Source of the DNA: Epiperipatus broadwayi
Taxonomy: Eukaryota; Onychophora; Udeonychophora; Euonychophora; Peripatidae
DNA: 64,000 nt
Assembly: GCA_028023455.1 (NCBI GenBank)
Contig: JAQFVV010006306.1
Location: forward strand, 981,001 to 1,045,000
Reading direction: 5' to 3'
Position numbers and translations under genes: made by a program. The notes under the pieces were generated by a model. That model saw only the letters and a list, made by a program, of their open reading frames with translations. It was not told the DNA's origin and made no database searches. Below are positions 1 to 64,000 of the stretch, piece after piece (the stretch's first letter is position 1; each line of letters starts with the position of its first letter).

Positions 1-1299
1 TTAATTTATGTTGATAATCACTACTACTTAGAATGACAAAAGAAATATTTATTTTAATAAAGTTCAGTGAGTCAGTATAATACTTGGCAGAACACAATGA
101 CTTATACTGCTTCTATATTCAAACTGAGACCAGTGAAACATACAACTTTACCTTATGGTTAAAATAGATATATATCCAACCAAACCGAAGAATAAACAAA
201 AAGAGTAGGAGTACAATAAAAAACACTTTCCAAGTAAATAATATAAGAAAGTAGTATTGAAATCTATTCCAGCAATGACGAAATCATAGAAAACTCCTAG
301 ATCAAATTTAACTGTAAACAGTAAAATATCATTACGTGATTGCAGAATATGTAAAAAAGATTATTATTAAGATGGTCATTGCCCAACTTAAAAATAATAA
401 AATGGAGAATTAGCCATAAAAAATTTATTTAATGTATATTAGCTGCTAAATATCTAATTATTTACGCTTATGCACATAAGTATTAGATTTATCTTAGGCC
501 ACTTGCTTTGACAAAGAGATGATGTATTTGAATTTATCCTATTTTCTATAGGACATTTGAATGCAGAAGGTTTTGGACAAAAATAACAGAATCCTCTTTT
601 AGTTTCTCCTAATAGGATAATGCACACAAAAAAAAAAACCAACCTATGGCCCACGTGATGCCTCTAATGCTGTTGGTAAACTACATTGTTGAAATTCTTA
701 GATATAGACCTCAAAAATTTGATTCATATATCCGAAGACATTAGTAAGTACCCTGACAATTTAATCATAAAGTTCACAATTTTTTTGATGAAGCAATGAT
801 TTTGAATTTTTAATTATCCCCATTTACATTTGGCCTCGATTGTTTCCACTTGGTAAATTGCTTTTTTTTTCCAATAGATTTATATCCCAGTGAAAATATC
901 TTCTTCACAAACTCCTGCTTTTGCAAATAGCTAATATTTTTATACTTCTGCAGAAAGGAGTTTGCTATTAACCGAAAGGAGACCCTTTGATTCCTACTGG
1001 AGGACTTAAAGGAACCAAGCAGGGCAAATTCCTAACGTTTACTCCATACGTTCTTGTCATTGCAGCTGTTATTACTATGTGATTATTCATATAGTATACG
1101 TATGTGGATGGGCTGCTCAACAACACGCATTATCCAACGTGGTGAGTTTATTGATTTTTACCTCTGAGTTTAAGATCAAAAAACACTACGGTCTTTCTTC
1201 TCAGTTACCTGATGAGGCAGAATGAATGTATGTGTAAATGATATTTTTCCAATTAGATATATATAATCATGACAGACAAAAATAAATCATGGTCCTTAT
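1..1299. other. unassigned AT-rich sequence left of the LINE
   Basis: No MCM5-like coding segment, tRNA box or repeat shared with the rest of the window was recognised. By position it should belong to the 3' intron of MCM5, or lie downstream of the gene if terminal exons were missed. Confidence 0.4.
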
Positions 1300-4185
1300 T
1301 CCCAGGAGGTTGTAAAGTCACCAACCAAGGCAGCGGTTAGTAGCCAAAGGCAGAGGGTGCTAAGAATCCCGATTGTGGACCCAGGCTGCCATTCGATGAT
1401 GACTTTTTATTTAGGTACTTACAACTGCAGATCACTTTCAAGTGAAGGAAGATTGCAAGAATTAGAAGAACTGTCTTATATTAAATGGGACAGTTAGAAG
1501 AAAAGCTGAAGAGACAATTGATTTAAAAACTGGACATGTACTCTACTATAAAGGCACAAATATTGGGAATACAAGTGGAGTAGGATTCATTATAAATAAA
1601 AAGTGGAAAAACAACATTGTGGAGATTGATGGTGTATGGAACAGAGTGGCAAGATTAGTTATACAACTTAATAGCAGATATCAAATGCAGTTAATTCAGG
1701 TTTATGCCTCAACAAGTTCTCATAGTGATGAAGTAGTAGAAGATTTTTATATGGATGTACAAAAGGCTTCTGATCAGAGTAAACAACATTTTAAAATTGT
1801 TATGGGAGACTTTAATGCTAGAATTAGTAAACAAATGAAAGATGAAAGTGCTATAGGTAATTTTGATTATGGTAATAGAAATGAGAGAGGACATAGACTT
1901 GTGGAGTTTGCAGGAAAAGGAAAACTTTATATTATGAATTATTATTTTAAGAAAAATGTTAAAAGGAAATGGACATGGAAGCATCCAAATGAAGGTGCAG
2001 CAGAATTGGATTACATTTTGACTAACAGAAAATACATATTTCAAGATTGTAATCTTCTTAATAAATTTAACAGAGGAAGTGATCATCGATTAGTAAGATG
2101 TGAAATACATGTTAATGCAAAACTAGAGACACAAAAATTATTAAGAAAAACAATATTTACAGTTGATATTCCTAATTTTCAGAAACATTCTAATGAATTT
2201 AAATTAGAACTTACAAATAGATTTCAAGTATTAGTAGATTTTGAACATGATTCAGATTTGAATGAAATTAATAAGAAAATAACTGATACACTTTTAAAAA
2301 CTGCAACAAAGATAGCTGGTAGAAAAAAGCAGCAATTGACCAATAAAATTTCTACTGAGACTAGAGAATTTATGAAGACAAGAAGGAATATGAAGATATA
2401 CAAAAATGATGCATTAAAAAGGATTGAATACCTTGAATTCTGTAAAATGGTGCGGAACAAAAGAGTTGAAAATGATATAAGAAAGTATAACTGTGAACTA
2501 GCAAGGAAAGTTGTAGAAGAGAATAAAAGTCTAAAGAGTGTAAAACAACATTTTGGTATTGGTAGGAAATTTATATCTGCAATAAGGAAAAAAGATGGAA
2601 CTATTACTAAAAAGAGAGATGACATCATGAAATGAGTAGAAGTCTATCAAGAATTATATAGTAATAAAGAACAAATACTTCCTATATCTATTATATCTTC
2701 AGAATTGTCCAGAATTTTAAATGAAGAAGTGAGACATGCAATTAAATTTATGAAGAAAGGAAAGGCTCCAGGTAATGATGGAATTATAATTGATATATTA
2801 ATAAGAAGCAGGTGAAGAAATAGAAATTTTTTTTAGCAAAGTAATATACCAAATGTCTAAATGATAAAGATGTACCAGATGATTGGAAGAATGCAGTAAT
2901 AATATTAATATTTTAAAAAAGGTGATAAAGAAGATATTAGAAATTACAGACCTATCAGCCTTTTATCAGTTTTATACAAGATTTTTACCAAGATAATTAC
3001 AACTCATCTACAGAGAACATTGGATTTCCACCAACCAAGAGAACAAGCTGGATTTAAAAGTGGTTTTAGTACAGTAGATCATATCCAGATATTGAGAGAA
3101 GTTATAGAAAGGACAAATGAATGAGTTGCCATTATGCTTCGGATTTGTAGATTATAAAAAGGCATTTGATTCTATAAACATTTCTTCAGTGATTAAAGCA
3201 TTGGATCATCAAGATATAGATCCAGGATATTGTCATATTTTAAAGAATATTTATAAAAATGCAATACCATCAATTAGATTCCATAATATTATGAAAGTTA
3301 GCAGTGAAGACAGTGTGACTCCATATCTTCAAAACTTGTTACAGCAGTGCTGCAAAAAGTATTTTGTGGATTAAAATGGGAATCTAAAGGAGTGAAAGTA
3401 AATGGAGATTATTTAAGTCATTTAGATTTTGCAGATGATGTAGTTGTTTTTGCAAATAATGCTTTGGAGCTGCAGGAAATGTTGCAGGAGTTATCAGATG
3501 AAAGTAGGACTAAAGATAAATGTTAAAAAGACTAAAGTAATGTTTAATGGATTTTCTCAAAATATGAAAATAAAGATTGATTATGATGAGTTAGAAGAAG
3601 TTAACAGTTACAAATATCTTGGTCAGATTATTAATACAGATGGAAACATAATGGATGAAATTAATCATAGAATTAAACTTGGTTGGAGTGCTTTTGGTAG
3701 AAATAACTTGATACTAAAAGGAAATATGCCTATGTGTTTGAAAAGGAAGGTTTTTAATAAATGTGTTTTACCAGTTCTTACTTATGGATCTGAGACTTGG
3801 ACACTTAATAGAAGAGCAATACAGAGACTTCAGACCACTCAAAGAAGTATGGAGTGATGCATGTTGGGAGTAACAAGAAGAGATCGAAAATGCAATATAT
3901 GGATAAGAGAACAAAGAGGTGTTACTGACCTCATTGAAAAATTAAAAGATTGAAGTGGAGTTGGGCTGGACATATTGCTAGAAGAGATGATAATAGATGG
4001 ACAATTGAAATCTTAAAATGGATTCCAAGAGATTGTAAAAGACCAGAAAGAGACCACATGTGAGATGGATGGATGAAATAAGAAAGTGTGCAGGGGTGAT
4101 GTGGAGAAGAGAAGCTAAAAATTGGAAAAGATGGTTTGAACTTAGAGAGATCTTCGTCTTGCAGTGGATTGATGATTCCATTTTC
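1300..4185 (+). mobile_element. LINE family 1, nearly full-length, broken ORF
   Basis: Non-LTR retrotransposon. It has a short GC-richer leader (about 1300-1410), then an endonuclease that begins near LGTYNCRSLS (1413). The long open part at 1619-2635 carries MGDFNARI (about 1801-1824) and SDHRLV (about 2079-2096). Reverse transcriptase follows: NYRPISLLS (about 2941), QAGFKSGFST (about 3046), VDYKKAFDSI (about 3147) and FADD (about 3430). The C-terminal part has YLGQIINTDG, LTYGSETWTL, RSWAGHI-like and WIREQ blocks. An in-frame TGA at 2633 and several frameshifts from about 2800 to 3440 and after 3857 inactivate it. The 3' end (GCAGTGGATTGAT, about 4162) recurs in other copies. It resembles the RTE-like endonuclease-RT proteins often misannotated as 'craniofacial development protein 2-like'; that clade is my inference. 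Confidence 0.9.
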
Positions 4186-4420
4186 GGTTTTGATATAATT
4201 AACTATTGGGTGAAATCTCTTTGACAATACTTTCAATCCATATTTGTTTAGACTTTTTCTATCCTAGACTTTCTCTCAAACTGAAAATTTATTCTTAAGT
4301 TTTCCATTTCCCCGAATATACTATATTTTTGTTTTTAAGTTTTCTTCATGACAATTCTGTCAATGATTTATTTGCCTCAGTTGAAATCATGGCATGTTGA
4401 AACATTAAAGCTGTTTCTTG

Positions 4421-4447
4421 GCTAAACACTCAATTTAAGTGTTTAGC
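4421..4447. other. 10-bp perfect hairpin
   Basis: GCTAAACACT and its exact reverse complement AGTGTTTAGC are separated by 7 nt. It stands alone, with no T run or gene beside it, and may be chance or the remnant of a small repeat. Confidence 0.4.
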
Positions 4448-5249
4448 TCAACTTATTTAAATATTATTCTAATTTCTCTGATGTAAAGTCAACCCATACA
4501 ATTGCAAGAAGTTCATAATATGTGACTATTTTATTTCATTATCAAACTGTTTTTTCATTAGTAGTTATTTGGAATAACACAAAATTCTGCCCATCTCAAA
4601 TAAACCACAATCATTATGAAAATATATGTACTCAACATAACTTATTTGATAAAATGTGAATGCTTTTGTCATAATGCGATAAATTGAGGCACTATACACT
4701 TTCTTGTTTTATATAGATTTACACATTTTCAATATTTGTATTTACTTTCAGCTATGAAATAAGACTTGTGCTAAAACCTTGATCTAACAATCCTATCAAA
4801 ATGCAGTCATTAATGAAATTTCTTATGTGCATTCTAAAATGCTACAGAAAATATATTTGGGCATTTAAATGACTAACACGCATTCAATTAGTTAATAGTT
4901 GATATCTTTTGTCAATTGCTAGTCCATCTCACCTATTGTATCTTTGTTCAAAATTTTAGAATAAACGATAACAATATAATTTCCATCTCAAATTGGATGG
5001 GTTCTGTCCAGCTGGTAATCTCGACAATGTGCCCATAAGTTGGATTTCATTACCCCTTTTCAACTTAGCCCATAATCTTAAGTCCATAATACTTTTTTTC
5101 ATCTACACATATGCAGATTTTTAATGTTTAGATATCACTTATCTTCTAAATAATAATAAGTTTTTGCTGTTCATACAAATAATGGGGAAAAATTTCTAAG
5201 TCGAATATTATGACCAAAATAGTCTCTCAGTTTGGACATAGATTATAAC
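4448..5249. other. unassigned intronic sequence
   Basis: AT-rich, with no recognisable coding block or repeat shared elsewhere in the window. Confidence 0.35.
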
Positions 5250-5251
5250 TA

Positions 5252-6227
5252 CACCTGGGTCTCTTTTTACGCGAACTTATTTAACACGATTTTGAAGTTA
5301 CGCGATTCGTGTTTCACCGGAAGTCGAACTCTGATATTGCGCTATTACTTTAAATAATAAATTCCGCGCACTCACATTATATTGAAAGTAATAGCACCTT
5401 ATTGAAATTCGACTTTCAACTTAGTAATTTCAATATTTTCAGTGCTTTATAATAGTAAGATTTTATGCAATAATGAAATTAAAATCATGATTTCCACATT
5501 TTATATATACACACATTAAATTTTACAAGATTATAATGTAAATTTATTCAAACATTGCGCGTGTTAATTTTGCATTTTAAATCACATTCTGTTTTTGCTT
5601 TTTAAAATAGAACGTTTAATCAATTATTAATCATTTAGTGTCCGCAAGTTTATTTTTAAAAGATGAGTAATAGCAGTGGGTACAATTAAAATTGAAAATT
5701 AAAGACAAAAATAAGAATTTAATTTTTAGTTGTTAGATTAATTACTAATTACGTTGTCACCAGAAAACCATTAATTATAATATACAACATGAGAGTGACA
5801 TTGGCGCTAGTTATATTTCATCTTGTGAAGAATCTGATTTTTTTATCAGTTTGCAAATGAACCTGTTTACCAGCAAATAGCGATAAATAATTAAAATGTG
5901 TATAAAAAAATATAAATTACTGTAAATTATGCATAAAAATATATTGTTTTGAATAAAATTAAATATTATAGTTAAAAAAAGTTTGTCTTGTATCAATTTT
6001 TTTCAAATTTGAAATTTTTTATTAGTCATATGTTATTTCCTTATTTTTTTTTTTTGCACGAATTTTAAAGTAAATTTTACGTTGGTGCTTTGCTTTTATA
6101 CGTGAGTTTTGAAAAATCACAGTCCGTATCCCCCCCTTTTCAAGGTAAGTTATGTCTATTTTTGCACGATTTCGTTTGCGCGTGTTTTCTGAGGAACCTA
6201 TCTATCGCGTAAAACGAGACCCAGGTG
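5252..6227 (+). mobile_element. TA-flanked inverted-end element, subfamily A, copy 1
   Basis: About 1 kb. It starts CACCTGGGTCTC and ends in the reverse complement GAGACCCAGGTG; the similarity of the ends continues through the TTTTACGCG motif to about 22 bp. TA lies directly outside both ends (5250-5251 and 6228-6229). There is no transposase ORF. TA target duplication plus short inverted ends fits a non-autonomous Tc1/mariner-type element; the superfamily is inferred. Its closest relative is 39762-40889. Confidence 0.85.
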
Positions 6228-6229
6228 TA

Positions 6230-6879
6230 TTACTTTTCCATACTTACAAGTGTAGTTGTCATGTTATATTTAGTTCATTATTACAATGATCTAACAGGTT
6301 TTTTTTGACATGAATAATGCATTGGTAAAAAAAAAAAGTTATGCTTTTATTTAATTCCATTTATTTTTCTTAATCTTATCTTACCAATCTGTTTATATGC
6401 AGCTTACCTAAATTACAAAATAATTGATCAGGTCCAGTTAAACTTTAAATTCTTTTACATTAGAGACCATCATCACTAATATCATTTCTGGAGTGGGTGA
6501 TTTCCTCTTATTTGAAATAATTAGTCTTAAGAAATTCAAGTGGTTATTATTCTAAATACATCTGAGGAATTCAGTTTGGTTCCAAAACTGCCCAATCTGT
6601 TAGCGGACATTGTTTAAATACAGCCCAACAAAGCTCCAAAGTTGGCTGACCCACTTTATATCATTGAACCAGGAAATAAATATATATTCTTAATTCTCTG
6701 CAGTGATGAATCAATCCTAAATTAAGACATTCGGAGCTATTGAAATTCTAAATGATAAATACTAACAATTATAAAAGATCGTGAGGATAAATTTGGCTGA
6801 TTTATTACCAACAAATATTTTAGGAGAGGGATGCTTCACTTAAATTTAATTTTGTGAAATATAAAGACCTTTGAAGAAA
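6230..6879. other. unassigned intronic sequence
   Basis: No feature recognised between the TA-flanked element and the LINE fragment. Confidence 0.35.
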
Positions 6880-7005
6880 TTTTTCATATTTGGATGGATG
6901 AAAAAAGAAAGTGTGCAGGGGTGATATGGAGAAGAAAGATTAAAGAAAATGGACTGAATTTGGAGACCATTCTGCAGTGGATTGATAATGGTTGACGATA
7001 GTATA
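6880..7005 (+). mobile_element. LINE family 1, 3'-end fragment
   Basis: Matches the last ~130 bases of the 1300-4185 LINE: GGATGGATGAAAAAAGAAAG, GTGCAGGGGTGATATGGAGA and CTGCAGTGGATTGATAATGG. A 5'-truncated copy, as LINEs often leave. Confidence 0.85.
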
Positions 7006-8209
7006 CAATTTTGTTTCCAACTGTTTATAGGCAACTTCATGAAGTAAGCAACGAGATGTTGAGACAGATTTGAGGAAAATTTTTAATTGTAACCAATTAA
7101 AAGGGAAAACAAGAACTTTGTATTCTTGACTTCTAGGTTAATAGTATATTGAAGACTGCTGATCTACAACTCAAACATATATTCATTGATATATGCGTAG
7201 TCTGCTACTTCAGATACACCCGTTCTTGCCTATCTTAGTATCATTTTGAATGAAAATTTAAATTTAGTAATTAAAATTCAAAAAATTCAAATTCTTTATT
7301 TCAATCAGTGAATTAAAAAAAAAAATCAGCAACTTTTAATTTTGATGGTTATCAACTTGGAAATGTAAATCTACTATATTAGTTAACATTTTAAGTAGAA
7401 AGATAAACTAGCATATGATATTCAAATGCAAAACAGATCCCAAAGAGCTGCTGTCACAGCATTTAACAAGTTAAAAAAGGATATTTCGTTACACAATACT
7501 CATACTAAACTATTTCTATAAAAAAAGTTATTTTGCTCAATTTACTGGATGGAAGTGATACAAAAATCTCTATTAATATAATAAAGGCATTAAAAAAAAA
7601 TTGAATTTAAAGGTATTTTATAAGATCCTAAGAACATAAGATCATAAAAATAATGAGTGTATTCTTCAGCTCGCTAAATGTAATACTATGGAATCCATTA
7701 ATTTAAAAAACATATCAATGCTGTACCGGGCATGTGAAACAATGGAAAATAATAGAGTTCCTTAAAAGAGGGAGGATTTATGGTGAATTTAGTTTTTATG
7801 GATTAAGACAAATTGTTTACAATACAGAGATTAAAAAAAGTATAATATGGTTTGTATATCAATCATAAAACGCTTCCCTAATGTATTGACATTATTTCTT
7901 TTTTTGTGTGTTTCTAATATGCTTTTTATGTATTTTTCTTCTGAAATTGAAAATTGTCATATTTATTTGCAAATGGCTACTGAAGCTGAATTTTCAATTT
8001 TACTTTTATATAACTGAAAAATAAACACAGATGCAGATATTTCATAATTTATTCATTAAAATTTTTTATAATAACATTTTAAATAAATGATATTTGATTT
8101 TTTAGCACAGTTTTTAGTTTTTAACAGGTTTCAACATTGACTTTTCCTTTATATTATTATTACAACTTGTTTTCATTTGCAAAAAAAAAAAAAGAAAAAA
8201 AAAACAAAG
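7006..8209. other. unassigned intronic sequence
   Basis: AT-rich with A runs; no coding block or shared repeat seen. Confidence 0.35.
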
Positions 8210-8218
8210 CAGATTTTT

Positions 8219-8520
8219 AAGCCAATAAACATCACATGATCACCATTGCTTATGCTTACTTATAACTGTTATCAAAAAAGGCAAAACTCTCTATACATAT
8301 TGCCACTCATTGCAAGCCAGACTAATCAATGGATGCCAGAAGGCTTGTGCATAGGCACTAGATGGGGATTTTATGCACAAGCCTTCTGGCATCCACTGAT
8401 TACTCTGGCTTGCAGTAGGCACTAGATGGGAATTTTATGCACAAGCCTTCTGGCATCCATTGATTACTCTGGCTTGCAATGAGTGGCAATACGTATAGAG
8501 AGTTTTGCCTGTTTTAAAAA
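8219..8520 (-). mobile_element. fold-back retroposon family F, copy 1
   Basis: The insert runs from AAGCCAATAAACATCAC to TTTTGCCTGTTTTAAAAA. The 9-bp direct repeat CAGATTTTT flanks it (8210-8218 and 8521-8529). The body is a stem: GGCAAAACTCTCTATAC near 8280 pairs with GTATAGAGAGTTTTGCC near 8494. A block around GATGCCAGAAGGCTTGTGCA is repeated, so the loop holds an extra arm. The tail (GTGATCATGTGATG-type) is on the left, so the copy is minus relative to 33847. No polymerase III boxes or ORF. Confidence 0.85.
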
Positions 8521-8529
8521 CAGATTTTT

Positions 8530-9939
8530 CAGCATGAGTTAGCTAAGAATAAATTATCTGCATCAATTTTCGATACATGAAAAATGTTTATATAAATAAA
8601 TATGTAGATAATTTACAAATATTGAATTGTAATAAATTAGGAAAAGCAAATTTAAATTTTATAAATTCATAATTCAAGAAGAAAAAGAGACAATTGATGA
8701 TATTTCAATATATATAATTAAATTAAATTGTATTATAAATATGTATCAAATACGTTAAATACAGTATTTGGTTCTATCCATCTAAAGCTTGGAAACAAAT
8801 GTTCACGTATATGAGAATATTCCTGTATAACAATATGTATATACACATTTTATCTACTATTAATAAAATATAAATTCATAAATGTTCTGAATGATAAGCG
8901 TGGCTTGTTTGTATTCATTTTCATTCAGAAAAGCCCCCCCTCCCCCAATAGTGATTTCATATCTTAAATTTAATAGTTAAATAAATTTCATTAGTTATGT
9001 ATTACTTCTATGAAGATTATCATCAATGTTCTTATTTTAAAAAAGTTAACACGTCAACTAAATAGTCATTTAATGAGAATTTTTAGTGAAGAAGCTTTGA
9101 AGTTATACTCATTTAAATGGTTGTAAGGATTTGCTTACAGTTTCTGAATACAAAAATTGCAGAAATTGAAAAAAGATGATGGTATTAATAATTTTTATTA
9201 GTTGTTCATTAGACTAGACACTATCCATTTAATAAATACCCCCTCCACAAAGTGTTAAAAGCGGATAGAAACCAGTCCCTACCTTGCTTGAGGGGTGGTG
9301 AGGAAAATTACACTATACAAAAATATTAGTCACTTATGTTTAATTCAAAAAATCCTTCAAATGCTATTTAAAAAAACCAAAAAGCCTAGTTACAAATAAA
9401 TTCTACATCAAAAATATTTTATTATACAAACTATGTGCCATGCTGATTTTTAAAGTATTCAATGATCAAGTATATACTTAAACAAAAACGTCTCACATTT
9501 GCAAAATATTACATTTTGAAACCGACATAAATTTTACTATCTAACATGTTGGTTGTCATTTTTGCTATAAGGACGAAAGTTAATTTTAGTATACTTCATC
9601 ATGCTTTTAAACAAAAAAAGAGGTTTGAACTAATATGTAATTATTTATAAGAAAATTCTGGCTATAACATCGAGAATGTACATGACTATAACTCACAAAG
9701 TTTTCCTATTGCTTTTTTATTTTGTACAAAATACTTTTTTAAAAAATATATTTAATGAAAAGAAAAATCCATGATAAATTTATGAGATGGACATTTTTTT
9801 AAAAAAATGATATTTTCACAACAAAAACTGAATTATAACAACTTTTTAATATTAATTAACAATATAATAAAATGTCTTGATAAATTATTTAAATTTTTTG
9901 CCAGATTTACCTATTTTATATATATATAAAGAATTAAAT
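8530..9939. other. unassigned intronic sequence
   Basis: Includes a C-rich tract near 8934 and a slightly GC-richer patch at 9238-9300 that shows no coding or repeat match. Nothing else recognised. Confidence 0.35.
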
Positions 9940-9941
9940 TA

Positions 9942-10920
9942 CACCTGGGCCTTGTTTTATGCGGATTATTTTAATGCGATTTTGAAGTTATGCGATTCAT
10001 GTTTCTTCTTAATATCTTTCATATTTCACTATATTTATTAGATATCAAGAAATTTAAATTGTTAATAACTTATTTTGACCTGAAATACTTTTTTTTTTTT
10101 TTCAAAAATATAACGTTATATTAGCAGCTAAAGTGAATATGGCCTGAAGCTGTACTTAGAATTGTAGCTTCTATGTAAATAACCTATTTATACTAATGAG
10201 TAAATAATAATAATAATAGATTTATACTTACATATAAAAATATCGCAATAAATAGTCAAAACATTTAAGCTTTTAAATCGTATTTTGTTATATATAACAG
10301 AAATAAATAATCTTAGATTTTTAAAATAAAAAACCAAGATGTTATAAACTGAAAATAATCTTTCTAATGATAATTTATAATCTTTTTGTTTTGATTACGA
10401 TTTCATTTTTTTAATATAGAAACAGAAAACCATTAACAAAAACTAAAAGTGGCGCTAGTTGTACATCACATCACGAATAAAAATAAAGTGGGTAACAGGT
10501 TTTTCTGGGCATAATTGCTGAGAGATTCTTGACTTCGTTTAAGGAGAAGCCACAATACATCACATCACATCGAATCTGATTTCTTACCAGTTTACAAACG
10601 AACGCTAGCAGTAATGATTAAAATATGTATGAAAAATGTAAAATTAAATATTGTAGTTAATAAAAAAAAATAAAAAAAGTTTGTCTTGTATTAATTTTTT
10701 TCAAATATTTGAAATTTTTTATTAGTCATACTTTATTTGCTTATTTTTTTAATGCGAATTTTAAAGTAATTTTTTCTTGTTGCTTTGCTTTTATGCGAAT
10801 TCTGAAAAATGCAAAACCTATCCCCCATTTTTCAAGGTAACTTAAGTCTATTTTTGTGCGATTTTTTTTAATGCGGGTTTTCTGTGGAACCTATCTACCG
10901 CATAAAACGAGACCCAGGTA
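9942..10920 (+). mobile_element. TA-flanked inverted-end element, subfamily B, copy 1
   Basis: Same ends as the element at 5252 (CACCTGGGCCTTG at the left, GAGACCCAGGTA at the right), with TA outside both. The interior differs from subfamily A and matches 13512-14573 in inverse orientation. No transposase ORF. Confidence 0.85.
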
Positions 10921-10922
10921 TA

Positions 10923-11756
10923 TAAGTTAGCTTATGCATATGAATGTGTATGTAAGTGTGTTTGGATTATTAATGTATATATGCACTTTTAGATTATAAC
11001 TTATTTATGTTATAAAATAAACCTATGTCTTTCTCTTCTAGCTAATTAAATATTAGATTACATAATAATTTGTTTTCAAAAGACATCCCCTAATCATAAG
11101 TTCTCATAAATGGACATTGTTAAAAAGAAAACAGAAAATTCTGTTTTTAATCATAAAAAAAAAAAACATTTTAGTCAAAATTTTACTAACTGATAAAATG
11201 TATTTTCTAAAATTACTTATGATATATAAATAAATTAAAATAAATGTTAATCAGTCCATAAATACATACTTGTGGTATGCATACATATGTACGTGCTTTT
11301 GTATATAAATTTCCCAAAGCAATTATTAATATATATATTCACATATTTAGTGTATAGTTTATCAATTTTATTATTAAATAATTATTTAAAAAACAAACTA
11401 TCATATAATCTAATATTTATTTTCTTAAAAAAAGAAGAAGATGCATCCTAATTGTAAGTTTGCTATAGATAGGTATTGGTTTCAAAATAAATCAGAAAAT
11501 TTTATTATTACAAAAAATACCGGCATAAAATGTGATCATATTTTAATAAAAATTAATAAGTTATGAATAATCCAAAGTTAATAATTTTAAAAATATTTGA
11601 ATTCGTTGCTTTATTTCAGGCTATGTTAGTTTTATGAAACATATTTTATTTTTAGCATCGCATAAAGTTATTATAAAAATTATATATTCTACCAAACAAA
11701 TAAATAATTTAATATGGACGAGGGGAAATCAATAAGGTAAACCAATATCAGCAAAC
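10923..11756. other. intron 3' of MCM5 exon 11, unassigned
   Basis: Starts with the GTTTGC donor at its right edge. I scanned the minus strand for the C-terminal MCM5 winged-helix sequence and saw none. Confidence 0.4.
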
Positions 11757-63829
<52,073 letters not shown>

Positions 63830-64000
63830 CTGAAAATAAAATGGTCAGGAAAAATTAGTTGATATCTAAAATTTCAACAGTATCATGAATCTTTATAATA
63901 AGATATATTGTAACAAAAATGAAGAATATACAATATAGACATTAAAGGTTTGATTTTTATCAAGTGCCAAATGGCAAAATACACAAATAATTAACACATA
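63830..64000. other. intron upstream of exon 1
   Basis: Contains the acceptor of exon 1. No further upstream MCM5 exon fits in this short stretch. Confidence 0.6.

Overview
This is animal (metazoan) nuclear DNA: very AT-rich, packed with interspersed repeats, and carrying one split protein-coding gene with canonical GT-AG introns. The gene is MCM5, a subunit of the MCM2-7 replicative helicase, on the minus strand. Eleven coding exons lie between 63829 (5' side) and 11757 (3' side). Together they give 561 complete codons, roughly residues 100-658 of a protein that is 734 residues long in human. The first ~100 codons must lie beyond the right edge. I did not find the last ~76 codons, which are probably beyond the left edge. 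The protein resembles vertebrate and arthropod MCM5 almost equally and the repeats have no diagnostic host, so I leave the lineage at 'invertebrate animal'.

All other sequence is intronic and mostly transposon-derived. Two LINE families of endonuclease/reverse-transcriptase type occur. Family 1 has a long copy at 1300-4185 and fragments at 6880-7000, 17545-19290 (minus), 21250-22255, 51975-52510 and 59560-59880. Family 2 is a decayed minus-strand copy at 37440-38960, with a 3'-end piece at 34350-34620. Four ~1 kb elements (5252, 9942, 13512, 39762) share CACCTGGGTCTC ends and TA target duplications, as non-autonomous Tc1/mariner-type elements do. A 1978-bp element (44862-46839) has 28-bp inverted ends and an 8-bp target duplication. 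A hAT-like element lies at 61628-62244.

The most striking content is a set of fold-back (palindromic) insertions flanked by long target-site duplications of 9-16 bp, which points to retroposition rather than cut-and-paste. Five copies of one family (8219, 19437, 33847, 48641, 51051) have clear duplications. Unrelated sequences with the same architecture sit at 11981-12490, 15698-16215 and 43396-44442. The one at 11981-12490 landed on the splice donor of an MCM5 exon and duplicated it. It turned what would have been a 77-bp intron into one of 601 bp. Other long palindromes without a clear duplication lie at 23448-23927, 36285-36708, 36775-36965, 49740-50240 and 62420-63282.

From right to left the layout is: exon 1 (63.7-63.8 kb), 5.6-kb intron; exon 2 (58 kb), 9.8-kb intron; exon 3 (48 kb), 15.2-kb intron with most of the mobile elements; exons 4-6 (30.7-32.8 kb) close together; exon 7 (27.6 kb); exon 8 (22.9 kb); exon 9 (17.3 kb); exons 10-11 (11.8-12.6 kb). 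The remaining 11.7 kb on the left is repeats and sequence I cannot assign. No bacterial-type system, CRISPR array or second cellular gene was seen.
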